DNA of 64,000 nucleotides from Taenia hydatigena (lineage: Eukaryota; Platyhelminthes; Cestoda; Cyclophyllidea; Taeniidae): positions 6,082,324-6,146,323 of the forward strand of contig JADWOT020000008.1 of NCBI GenBank assembly GCA_036345935.2, read 5' to 3'. The first letter of the stretch is position 1. Each line of letters starts with the position of its first letter. A model generated the notes under the pieces. It worked only from the letters and a program-made list of their open reading frames with translations. It was not told the origin of the DNA and searched no databases. This document shows positions 48,240-61,400 of the stretch, in pieces. Both the position numbers and the translations under genes were made by a program.

Positions 48240-50251
48240 AATCGTCAAATTGTGCATCTTTCAAAAACTGCATAACTTTAGATTTGATTTTGTTCACCGG
48301 TCTTTCACCGTCTTGCATTTGTGTACCTATGCATCAATTGTTGAGAAGAAACCGTAGTCGCCCCCATCACCTCAGCCCTACATTCTCTTCCCAACTTCGT
48401 GCTCTTAAGCGCCTCCCTCCCGTATCACCTTCCACCCATCTCCCTTAGTAGGCAAAAAATCAACTGCTAGGAGATGAACTTGACTGGATTGTAGAGCTTG
48501 TTAAACAAAGCATTTTAAACAAGCCTGTCTCAACATCAAAGCATTCAACAAGGTGGTAGCAATTCCCACAGTGTTCAACCAATGTGTTCCACCTTACGTC
48601 TATCTCGGTTAAAATTCTGTTCCATCAGTAAGACCGTCTTCGCATTTGCCGAGAAGCTATTCATGTAGTTCGTCTTTGACTTCCCCAAAAGCGAAATAAA
48701 TTATAAAACCAGGAGAGGAGATGCATCGACGAAGTGCAGAAGGGTGGAGGTAGTGCTAGAATGCCTTCATGGTTCTTATGGTGTCTACGCATCCAAAACG
48801 AATAGTTAAACGAATTATTCATGCATTACACTACTTGCACTCTCACGTGTAATTATGTGGGATTGCCTGCGTCTACGGTATGCTGCAAGTTTTGCTAGTA
48901 TCATACTGATCTCCCCGCGTTTTTTACTAGAATGTCTCATTCAGGCCTATTTAAGACGAGTTGCCATCAGGATGGACCCTGATGTCACAACCACGTCAAA
49001 TTGCATGATATCGCAAAGTGGATTAATAAGGTATACATCCATCAACTGGGTTGCAGCAAATTTTCACGCGTTTAAATACTGGCGCAGACGAAAAATAAAG
49101 TTAATAAGAGACATCATTTGTGAAATCGAGTGCAGTTCTTCCAACAACTAGGAAGATAACTGCACTGCAATTTACTTTAGCCGCCAAAGCACCCAATGTT
49201 TTTTAATTAAAGGGGTTGTGGAAAGATTTGTAAAGCAAAGTGTTTGTCTGAGCATTATTAACAGCAAATGAATTTTGCCTGCAGACAGAGAGCTAGAAAG
49301 CAAACAAGCACAGAAGCCATAATCTTATGCTTAGCCAAAGAAAAATAAATTGATTTTAGGCTCCGCTTGTTGAATGGTCTTGCTAATGGAAACGAAAGCT
49401 GGTTCTGACAACCTCGTTCCCCTCTCACTCTTGCTTTTCATAGAACTGATCGTCTCGTGAATGGCTGTCCAGTACCAACTAAGAGTGATGCTGATCATCT
49501 AAGACCAGGCAGACAGGCAGTCGGTCAGTCAGTCATCCAATACAATGGACAGCCAGTGGGTTAAACTGTCACCGGTCGTTTTAAAAACACCACATTGCAC
49601 GTTTCAGGAAAGCAGCTAGAGGCAGTGAAGTGAAAGTCGCCAATGTTTGCAACTTACAATCCGCCTACCATTCATAGGTGCATTAGAGTGATGTAGACTC
49701 TGTAGCCGTCGAGACTGTTGCGCCTGATGTTGGTGCAAACCACTTGCTTCATCACTTCTGCGGTCACACATGATCAAAAATTCATCCTGCTCTTTACTGA
49801 CACATTCATCTTCCATTATTTTATCGCACTAGCAGTGAAGGGCAATCCCGCATTAAAAAGGGAGGAGAGGGACACTCTCTGATCACTATGCATTAATGTT
49901 TTAGCTGATCGTGACGAGCATGAGGCTGCTTACATCACTTCTGTCTATTTCGTTCCAGTACGATATGCCATATACCGCTTCTCCTTTAAATGCTATCCTA
50001 CTGCAGCCTGAATGAGATAGCACTTTCTACAGCCTTGACAATGGATTAGAGTCGCTTCGTATGGTTGGTATTGTATGTGTGCAACAACAGCAGGCAAGAG
50101 AAGTTGCCTAATTTACCGTTTCTTCCAACGTCAAGAGGCAGTCTTGTATCAATGTTTGTCGAGAGTTGGTTTGTCGACGTCAAACATGTTACTTAACCAC
50201 ATTCACCCCCCTCCCCACACATTAAGTAGGAACTTCTATGCATCATCCCAA
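48240..50251 (-). repeat. Second near-identical inverted tract, right copy (pairs with 15001-17100)
   Basis: Reverse complement of the left tract, shorter by 84 bp at about 48377. It carries the same 98-codon frame (48855-49151, mirroring 16101-16397). That frame has one base difference between arms, and the difference is silent in it. One silent change is too little data to argue selection. It also carries the same 66-codon frame (49616-49816). Similarity to the left arm falls at both ends of the tract. Confidence 0.9.
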
Positions 50252-53200
50252 TTTTTTTCTATCACCATCCTTACATTGCAAACGGAGTAATTGCGTGATT
50301 CATTAAGAAGTTCCAGGCTCACTATCGGTGGGTTGATAAGTGAGCAGCGAACACTACAAGCTGTGTCACTGTCCGAGATTTCGATGTGTCTATGCAAGTG
50401 AATGTCACCCTTCCACAAGGCTAATTTAGCATGACTGCGATTCGAGGAATAAAGTGCCTCAGAATGAAGACTGATCACATTCGCGCTTGGGTGAGAGCCC
50501 TACAGTGGGCGCATATGTGGGGTGAGGTGAGATGATTTACTTAACAGTGTCATTCGTTTGCGTAAAATGCTTGCAAATTTACACTTAGACTGAAGGATGA
50601 TGGAAATTCGTGTTGACAAACAGTGTGCTCTGGAACCATGAGACTGGAAAAAGGAAGCAAGGACACTTTTAAGCAAGTCCTCTTAATCCATCTGTAGAAT
50701 CAAGACTCGGCCTTATCGGTGTGCTGTTCATAGATACCAATGTCACTCTTTTATTTGGTGCTAAAATGTGGTTCTAACCGACACGAGCCATGAGTATGTA
50801 GTCCATGTGGATGTTTTGGCCATGGGCGAGAATTGCGGGAAAAGTTACTCCCTAAAATGCCACTACACTAAAAAATTCGAAGTCGCAAACCATTTTTGGC
50901 CATTCACTCATTTGATTTATCCATTGTAAAAAGAGACTGGGAGGATTAAACATGGAAGAAGCTTGCAGGTCTCTCATAATATTCCATTTGAGGTCGCAAG
51001 AAATGTATGGAATGTTTGCCATCCACTGCTTTATCCTTTATACGAATCCAACGACAGTTTGTTCTCAGGTGGCAGGAACGGCCATCAAGCATTGCATTAC
51101 AGACAATTCTCAAACAGTGGTTTGCTTCAAATTTTATTATGATCGCATGCCTCTAGAACGAATGGCCGAAAATCAACTTAGCATTTTACTTCAAATCTAT
51201 GACATTAGCTTTTATTTTATCTAGTGGATGAAGTGATGAATAACCAATTTTTGTTCACTTCACGATTACCAAAGTGCTGGACGCTTTTTAGTCGAGTGGA
51301 GAAGTAGGTATTCAGTCAAAAAAGGACAAAAGGACAGAGTGGAGAACAGCCTGTGCCATTCCATCATGCTGGGCCTACTGATGTAAACATGCAGGAAAGT
51401 GGTGTGAGAGTATTTGCGGTTGCGGATTTTACTTTTATGATTACGCCTGTGAATCTGCTGCATTTTTGCTAAATCCCATTCTCTTTGTAGTGGTTATTAT
51501 CAATCAACAGGTAAATTTCACTCAGTCAGTTTATCATACGACTTTACCGACTGCACCAACAATTTCTCATTGCACATCTTCCTATTCTCTTATTACTCAC
51601 ATAATAGGAAAAGATAGACAGAGAACTGCTAGTATCCGTTTAGGTCTAAGCCGTAATTAATCTTAAATATTTGAGAAGAAGCCGTTCTGCAATTGTAAGG
51701 AAAAGAGTATTTGAGGCCTTCGGGTGTAAGAGCAAGAATTTGGGCGTCAGAAATTAATCCACCTAAAGAACCAAACATGATAGTCTTCCCCCTGTTTTGT
51801 TTCAAAGCATTAAAAAATTCGGGTTTGTGCCTGTGAATGTCATAACAACTTAAGCACTTAGAGTCACAACAACAACACAAGTGGCGAAAGAGACGTGATT
51901 GGTCCCACAACAACCAGCTCCATTTAGTAATACACCTCCAATTTATTAGCGAATGCTCATCGTCCCAAAGAGAACAGAACACTAAGGCATTCAAACAGCA
52001 GCATAGCTCTGCTTCCATTTGTAGGTTCATTTAAAGCATGCTCATACTTCATCGGATGAGTGAGATGGCGGGTGGAGAGAATACCTCCCGGATCGATGAG
52101 TATCTCCTAACTGCAAAAAAGCTTCCAACATACCATCAGGTGAATAAAAGTTATAATAACAATTCACAAACCGGTGACTTAGGATCAGGAATATGTCACA
52201 GATAATCTGCATAAGGTCAACTCTATTACCTTTTTAGGTAATTGTCCATAGGGCTTCGGATCTAACCAGAATGTCAAGGAAATCCATTTGAGTTGTAAAA
52301 AATAGTTCTTTGAATTTTCCACAGTTGCATACTCAATTAATTTTAAAGGATTCCACGCAATCCAGGGACTCTTTATTCGTCTTATCAAGGATCACTGAAA
52401 GTATCTTAATTTAAAACATTTCTCGGCAGTTTATTATCCTTTAAGACTACAGCAAAGAACACACAATTTCCGTTGACGCACCACTACGATTCCAAGAAAT
52501 TGAGGTAAATTCATTTTAAAATGCAATAATTTCGGACGATTGATCGAATCTTTCGAAAATACAATCTGGAAGGTGTCTGCCGCACGCACTAGGGTGCTTG
52601 GCTGAATTTGGCCCTTTCGTTTGTTAAACAGCTAACATCAGTAACAGCGAGCATAAAGAATAAACTTGTCGTAACTTTTAGGCTCATTTCCCAAACTACT
52701 TACTCATCTAGCAGTCAAATTAAATCCAACTTAAGAAAAGTAAAGTAAAGCAAAGAAACACTTTGACCAAATCCTTAAGGCCTTCTGCTTTGCTTTATTT
52801 TACCTAAATCCATAGGAATGCAGTGTTTGTGGTTGAAATGTATATATGGATTCGATCACTCGTGGAGGGACGAAACACAGAGGCATTCTAGGACAGGTTA
52901 TAAGGTCCGCCTCCTATTCGATTTTCAATTTCGATTGAAGTGGGTTTCTAACAAAACAATTTGTTACATAGTCACTGATCGGATACGCTGCGACATTTGA
53001 AAGGTCCAGCTAATTTCTGTGGCTCAAATTACACTGGAAACTGACTGATTAAGCCTCTACAACCACAGAGGGCATGTAGGAGTTGATGACAATTCACAGC
53101 ATACACGATGATTATCCATTGTTAAAACGAAGACCAATTAGCAGCTAAAATGGAGAAACCATCGTGAGCGGAAAACATTGAATCAATAAATATGGAACGC

Positions 53201-55409
53201 TAACAGGATTCGTAGGGTCGGTGTATTGTATAAAGGAAATATGAGAATGAAATTATGTTAATGTCAAATTTATTCCCCTTGGGAGTAACAGAAAAAGGTA
53301 ATGTTCTTTTAGTATTCGTAGGTTTGGGGGCCGGATGACCTGGCACTCGCGGTTATGGGACTCCTGTTCTTCTGACAGGATATACAAAGAAGCCGATTAG
53401 AATGAACTTTCACAGGAGAAAAATGCTGGCACTCGCATATGATTGTAGCTGGTCAGATCGTGGCCAGATCGCCACAGCCTTAAATAGGACACCCAAAATT
53501 ACGATGAGTCTTTGATCCTCTAACAGCCTCCTAAGCAACTCTGCTGGCCTCTGCCATAACTTGAACAGGTATGCTCATGCAGTTCATTGAAAAGTGATGC
53601 TTGGTAAATTAGCTTATGGATGCAATTACTTTTCTATGTACAACCATGGCTTATTTTAAGTACTGAAGCAAATTTGCACCCGCTCGATCCCCACCAAGCC
53701 TTCCGGTACCTCTTAACAAAACAGTGAGCGGTATGAAATTCCATTCAGCTGTGAAATTGAATAATTTGTGCGGAGTAACGTATGACCTTCTACCTTTCAA
53801 AAAAACCTTTTCTGCTACTCTCTTGGCTGGCTTTTTGTGTCCGGTCGCAGACGGACGGAAATTCTACTCCCACAAATTTCAAAATGGCATACCAGTTTAC
53901 AACCATCAACAATAATGCAGATCCAGTTTCAACGCCCGCTGAATATAGCCAGCATGCTTAATAACCTAAACTTGTCCCAACAAAGATGCGGTTATCCCGC
54001 GATCAGAAGAATTGGAGTGTAGAACGTCATTTTTATCAATCTCAATTTAACAACCTACATCACTTAATTCTTTGTTGGTTCGCTTCCAAAAGACAACAAG
54101 GTAACTAAGCAAAAAAGCAACTGGACTAAAAACTGCATTTCATTTTCAGCTCTAAGGCTTATTTTAATCAGACTAAAGCTCAACATGTCGATGTTAGGTT
54201 CGCAAGACAAAACTGAAATTAGGTCGCTTTAAAACGGTGTTGAGTTAGGATTCGAGGAACAAGTCATTTTAGTTCCAACGGAGGACGGGATGTAATTAGC
54301 TGATTGACAACCTCCCATGCCTCAAGACCATTTCATTAACCTTTTTTCTTAGCTTAAGGCATCTGTGGCTGCAATGCAAACAAATGTTTAAAATGCCTTT
54401 TTTGGGTTCATTGTTGGTAGACGTAACGGACAGGAAGAGCATAATGTTCCCACTACAGAGATGCCAACCGCAAAGGCGTAAGACCCAGATTGGTCAACCA
54501 TACATTAAGAAGAGAGTGTTACACTTCCACTATAGGTATAAAATGTTGCGTTCATGGCCATAGGATGGTTATGTCTTCTTAAAAAATTTGCTCTCTAGGG
54601 AGTCTACATGCAGTCGACTTCGTTTCTAGCCTACATGCAGTTAGTTAATGCATAGCAGATGCCTCTATTTTGTGATGTTTACATTTGATATTCACCAAGT
54701 GAGAATGGCTGTTTACTTGGTGTCGGTTCCCTTGCCTACGGTAACAACGCAGCATCTCCTGAGCACGGAGGATAGAGAAGGCCATGCTGGTGTCAGTCCC
54801 TTCGAATACTAAGACGTTGGTGCTGTCGCCTTTTTTCTGCAACGTATTCCTTCCAAATGCAATGTAACGTAAAGTTAAGACGTGTCCTTAATATGCACCC
54901 TGTCAATATCCTCTAAAACGATGCTTTTATGCTAATAATGGGCAACCAAATTTGCTTCCATGCATTTCATCATCGCAAGGGAGTTTGCGGTTGTTGGCTT
55001 CTTGTTTGGTTAGATGGACATGTTTTAATAGGTCACGGAAGTCGGAAAAGAATATGGTGAGCAAACGGCCTACTAGGATAGTACTTTAATTATGAGACAA
55101 AAAACCAGGTTACAGCATGCTGCCACACAGGGTTTCGGAGGTAGATTTGGACCAAGGCCGTAAATAGCGATGCTTTAACGGGAATATAAATGAACATGAG
55201 AATAAAAGTGGTAGAGAGTTGAAAGAAATGATGGCAGGCATTAATGCTATTGTGTGAATGTCAGAGGAAAAGCTGAAGCAGTTCAGAGAGACAAAACGAT
55301 GGAGTGATGAACAGTCATCTCTCCATTTAGCCAAACCTAAATTAGACTATTTAATTTTAAATGGTAAAAGAGTCTCCTGCTGAATTTGAGGCGAAGCGAT
55401 GGAACGACC
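50252..55409 (-). repeat. Diverged valley of A' copy 2 between two recent tracts
   Basis: Homologous to 12578-15000 of the left arm at its two ends (50252-50950 and 54150-55409). In the middle, 51.2-53.9 kb is shared with A' copy 1 (28.2-29.7 kb) but missing from the left arm. Parts of 52.1-53.7 kb show no clear match elsewhere in the window, which points to a further deletion in A' copy 1. Short frames at 51629-52030 (133 codons, minus) and elsewhere show no recognised domain, and I saw no matching frame in A' copy 1. Confidence 0.75.
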
Positions 55410-58400
55410 TACAGCGTCCGAGGTTAACTCACAAAGTTTGTCATTCATATAATCTCGTTTTCTTCCTTTACTACGGAAAACAAAGACCAACCTCAAAATT
55501 GTGACACAGTAAGAAAGAAATACTCTCGAATGAACTGGAACATTAATACACAATCAACTGAACGCACATCTGCGCATTGCGCGAAGATTGCCACGACTTA
55601 GTCAGAAGCAGTCCTCCGCCACATTCCGCATTGGAGGAAAAAAATCCGGAATGTAATCGGCATATGTATGAAGCTGTGGAGACAGGATAGTGAGAAGAAC
55701 GGGTGTTTGATGGCGTCTACTTTAATTGTGTTGCAGAGTGAAATGGTCTTCTTCTATGCAATTCTCCCTGGTATTATCTGAAACAGCTGCTCTCTAGACT
55801 CAATAGAGGCGATGCAACAGCAAATTAGCGGAAAGCCCCTAATGCGAACGCAGGTGGAATATGACCAGTCTCTTTTGCAGAAACAAAGAGCGCGTCAACT
55901 TATTGCCGATTAAAATGTCTAAATTTTATTGTTATTCCGAAAACCCGATTTTTATTTTAGCCAAGCACTTAAACTTGTTGCATCAAGCGCTGCCAAGTCG
56001 GTAAAGGGAATCGCTTTTTTGAGACAGAAGAACATGGAAGAAGCGTGCCGCTATACTCTCCTTTAGATTGAACAATGTCATTAGGAGGGAGGGGTTTACG
56101 TGGGCCAGTGGTACCGCACTGAAAGCAGACAGTGAAGTCCGGCGGATAGCTAGGCGCGACCCCTCAACATGCTAGATGAGACTCACGGATGCATTGTCAT
56201 TATCACCAAGCCTTTGTTTCCACCGGAAAAGTGCAGTCAAAGTAATAAAGCATTATCATAACATGTTTATTTTAAGATGCACATTAAAAACTAGCATAAA
56301 ATACTTAAAATCTGCTTAATTTCTGAGGCCTGTAAACTCAATTTGTTTCCTTAAAAATCTTCTTACTTTAAGACAGATCAGTAAATTTTCTCATTCGGTT
56401 GTTGATAACGACAAACCAGGCTTCACTACACTTCTTAGGGTATGAACTCATTCCAACGGAGATTATGCATATCGGGAATACCATCCGTTGTGAATTGCGC
56501 AAACTAACGACTGCTGTTAAATAAATGAATCATCAGCAGCATTCGCAGCCAAAAATATGCCTCATTTCTTTTACAGGTTATGCCTGCACTTATAAGCCAA
56601 CTTCCAAACGCCCCAACTGATGCGTACGTTGAGGAGCGCTAACAATTGGTAAGCATATCAATTCAACTTGCCAACGGCTTTTGTCATGACTTTGGATGAA
56701 ATCATCTTCATCTGATGCATTGCCGTACGGGTAGTTTCTATGCATAGTATTTTTGATTTATTGTATAAGGCACCTCTGGAGGGATTTAAATCCTCCTTAA
56801 TCTTAACTGATCAACAAAAATTCTTCACCTGTTGCACGCCTGCCGAAACCAATACAAAAAGCTTCAACGTTCGCCTTTGTTAAAGTCACAAAAGCAACAG
56901 AAGCCAGAGAGCAGGGCATCAACTACTTCTGCATCTCTCCTCATTACTTCAAGTATTATTTGATCGCTAGTGACGTGTTAGTAGCTAGCCTGTTCAACTA
57001 TTCTCCCTTTCCAATTTTTTGATGGGTAAGAGTATTTTCCTCAACTTTGCATTTGTTCAGTTCAAAAGCGGAACTAAATTGCAATTCTAAAATACAAAGC
57101 TCCAGAGGTGTGATATGCAAAGAAGCACGCAGAATTAGATTGGCGACTTGAACAATCAAAAAATTTTGTGAAATACCTATTCAGTCTATTTACTTAGCTT
57201 TCGCTAGCAAGGAATGCACTAAAAAAAACACCACTTCGGATTTTGATGTATTTGCAATAAAGGAAGATTCTGGCCTTAAACTGTAGTTGCTGATGAAGAT
57301 GTGGCAGCATTCGTTGTATTATGTGAGCAGTAATAGTATTGCTAGTTTGCATGTAAGTGAGGGATGTGGAAAGTCACAAAACTAATAAAATACTGAAGAA
57401 GTAATGGGGATTTTTGGCTGCGCCTTGATAGCCTAATTTGTAGACTAAACAGCCAGCTCAACAAAGAAGATTGGAAATAAAACATACAAATAAGTGAATT
57501 GCTGCATAAAGCTTAACTTGTTGGGGAAGAATGGCAATGAACGAATTTGAAGCTATCGAGATTCTAGGCGTAAAGCTGTACTGCCAATCGCAGGTCGAAC
57601 GATTGAAGGTTGAAGAGGCCACAGCGGTGAATACAGCGCTAGATCAAATACATTCTCAGTAATGTTAGTTACAGTTGCTACGATGAAAAAGAGACCGGAG
57701 AATATCAATGCACAAAAAGTGCGCTTTTGCCCCAAACCGTGCTGTGGCTTAACAAATGAGGCATTCTTATCACGCTTTAATTCCAACCATTCAAGGGGAT
57801 ATACATTATCATCTTAATAACCCAAGTAGGATTCTGCGAGGGACATTTGACTTCACTGACTGCGTCCTCATTATCTTGCGACAATCAAGTTGACTGTAGG
57901 TGAGCTTCGACCACTGAGCCATTAGACTTGGTCACTTGCACAATGAAAATTCAATTTTTGAAGAGATTTTATAAAAATTAATGTCAAATCATTTGTACTA
58001 TCAAACCGTGGTAAAGAAATTATTTTGTGCGCGGACAACGTGGGAGAGGAAGTTGGAGAGCGAGATCTGCACTGCCACACCGTGGGAAACTGGCTATCCA
58101 CAAACTCCGCCATCGCCAGATTCATGCCACAGCATTTTATTAATCCGGAGGATTTCCCTTTTTAAGAGTATATGGACAAATCATTGCTACCACTCTCGAC
58201 GGAATATATAATCCAATTTGGCGACATTTTGTTGACCTTTGAACGGAGCTTGTAGACGGATAGGCACTAAGAGAGAAGGCAAATCTACGGGTACTCATAT
58301 CGGCTTTGCAAGGAAGCAGGCATTAGTGAGGTATTAAAATTATCGATACGGCTTAAATGAAAAAACGCTTGGGCGCATAACATTCGAAAGGTGTTTTAGA

Positions 58401-61400
58401 TACGAGAGAACAAAAGGAAATGATAGAGGGACTTAATGCTTCCTGAAGTATATTAGGCTTCCGATGCAATGGAAGGAGTATCGCTTCGCTCTAGATGAAT
58501 GGACAGTGTCTTACCTAGGACATGCTTCTACAATCCTGAAAGAAGTTCACGAGTGCATCCCATTCTGTTTTATTGCTTGATGGTGGTGGTAAGCGAGCTA
58601 TGTGCATCTCTAACAGCACAGGATTGCACTGCGCAAATCCTCCTTTCAACAGAATGTGATGGTGGCCAGACGACTTCATTTAATAGCTGCTTTGCAGAAA
58701 GCTGGATTATGCGTTCTGCTGCGTGCAGTCCCCCAATTTCACCAAGGTGCTAGTCACTTACTTCACGAGAGGATGCTGATGCAAAAAACTGGCAGAGATT
58801 GTGGCTAACAGTGGAGTTGACGCACGGCTAGTTCCAATTTACTACCTTTCCTTTCTAGCTGCTAGTCTCGACCCCTCGCGAATTGCCTCACCACAACTCT
58901 CAGACAGAAACTGAAAGGTGTGTACTCCATTGGGTTGTATACTAGAAGATTTTGTGAAATGCGCCACGCACTAGCTTAACTTCATTGGACGCAATGAAGG
59001 TGCATCTCATTTCCCCCCCTAAGGCTCACTCTTTAGAAATATAAATCTGTGTTCTTATTTTATCTGCTCCATCAGCTTTTGGATTCTCTGGGAAGCAGCC
59101 AACTATTGTCCAGCTTCCCCTGCGATGGGACTTTCTTCTTCCTCACGAGGCAATACCTGCATGTTAGCCAGACACATCAAAAGAGTGAAGAACAGAAATG
59201 GGGCTTAAACTCTTATCTCTTCCTGAAAGCACGAAACATCCGTGACGATCTTCTCCATTCTCCAGATTAAATTAAATCATTTTTAACTTGTAACAAATAA
59301 AATGGGGATTCGGCACAGTAGAAACTAATTAACAATGAAAGTGGTTCAATTACATTAGCGCTGGAGCTATTCGTTAATGGTTTTGCTAAAAAGGTGGCTA
59401 CAAATTGTCGCCATGAAATGTGTTTGGAAGACCACTGGAATTCAACAGGAATGCTACCACTTTGAAAGAGAATAGAGGCGCAAAGATGCTTGGTGATTTT
59501 TTTGCTTATTTTCGACCGAAATGTCTATTGCAAGGGACGAACAAGCATAACACGAGCCATTAGCATAGCAAATAAAGCAATAATATGTGTTGAAGGAAAC
59601 ACATTTGCTTTTATAAGTCACCGTTTATGGTATCTCTAAACCTATTCTCAAATATCTTTGCATCATAAAAATTCGTAAGATTAAAACTTTGCGAGGCAGA
59701 CGGACAGGTAGACAAACTGCGTCGTTGTAGAAGAGGTGGTAATAAAGCCTAACGCCGTGGCATGTACCAGGTCACCGGCTCTGTTGACTTTCATCACACC
59801 TTGATCGGGTGTGTCCAATTTGCACCATCTCGTCAAATAACCGTGTTTCTGACACCCTCGCCTTAAATTAGAGATCATTTTTCGTCACTGTGGTGGAGAT
59901 GATTTTAGGTTATCTGCACTTAACTCTTCCTGAGGTGCTCAATGCAGCATTTGAGAACTGCGATTTCGACATAAAGTCCATAATCTTACGGAAAGATTGT
60001 AGTACACCGACCGAGAAATAATCCGGTGACAGAGTTCAGAGCGAATGCCGTACTCATTCGGGTGATAACACAATACAATTGTCCTCAAATTCAACGAATA
60101 GGAATACTTCTGACTGTCATAAAACCTTCAAATACATGCCCATTTTTTAAGTGGACAATGATAGTCCGCCTTTATGGTGCAAAATAAATAAAAGCGCATG
60201 CAGATATCACTTTGTGATGCTTAATGGATGAAGCGACGTACCCATTTACTCGTTCTGCCTCTACATCACCTCATTTGGCCGTCAAAGTACTTTGAAAGGG
60301 ACGTTCTCTTTTTATAACCTCCTCTGTGATAGTATTCTCTAGCTTCACTAAGTTGCCGTTTCGCAATAAGCCCAAAAATGTCGGTGGTGCTCGTAGTCGT
60401 GATTCCCCTTCTCGTCCATCCCACCAACTTTAGAACTCCCCATCAGGCCACAAGTTTCGCAAAAACCTAGGGGCGCGGGGAGCAATATAAGGATTTTCAG
60501 TGCTGCAATCCTCCTCGTCGTCTTCCTAGTAGTAAGACTTCATGTCTCTCCTCTACCACTTCTCGGTGATTAGAGATTATGTAGTAGGAGTCTCATCAAA
60601 GGCACTTTTTGTTTCAATCTGTTTTCTTCGACTTTTCGGCACGTAAACTTTGCTTTGCATATCCCAATATGAAGGAGACAAATGTCTGCTCTTTGCATTT
60701 AGGAATGAGGTCTATTTCTGCACAACGATCACTGGCTGCAGCTGTTGATTGGAGTAAATGCGAACCCTGCATCACGGAGCATCGCATGCTATAATTGAGG
60801 AATCAAGATCACCGTAAAACACAAGGCTTCTCTTTATTCTTCTTTTATTATTTCTCTTCTCACACACTGCAATGCATTTAAACTGCAGCAACAATTGACT
60901 GAGATGTATACATCACTCGCATCAATCACTATGCTTTTTAAATTCATATGTATGGAGTGCAACGTTTAGCATCAGCATAATAAATTTGGAGTGAATTTTT
61001 CTAAAATAAAGTATCAGGGCTGTTCAGTGGCTTGTGAAACCGTTACTTAAGACGTTATGCAGTAACCTTTGCCTGGAGAAGGCGAAAATGCTTTACACTT
61101 TGTAGACTGGCTTAATGTAAAACGCTCGTTTGTAGGATATATGGCTACCTTGGGCGATTTATTGGGGAAGAATCATCTCACAATTCAACCTGCGTTCCTA
61201 AATGCACCTTAATAGGAAAGCCAAAGGTGGCAGAATGACACTTATTTCGTGGACGTGCAGAGTTGAGATTAGGCAGCATCATTGGAAAAGCCATTTGCGC
61301 AGTCTCAAGCATATATTTAGGGACATTTTCGTAGCGTGATTCGGATAAAATAAGTAAGGAGCATTTTTTGGTGAACGAATCAAGCGAATTACATCAAAGT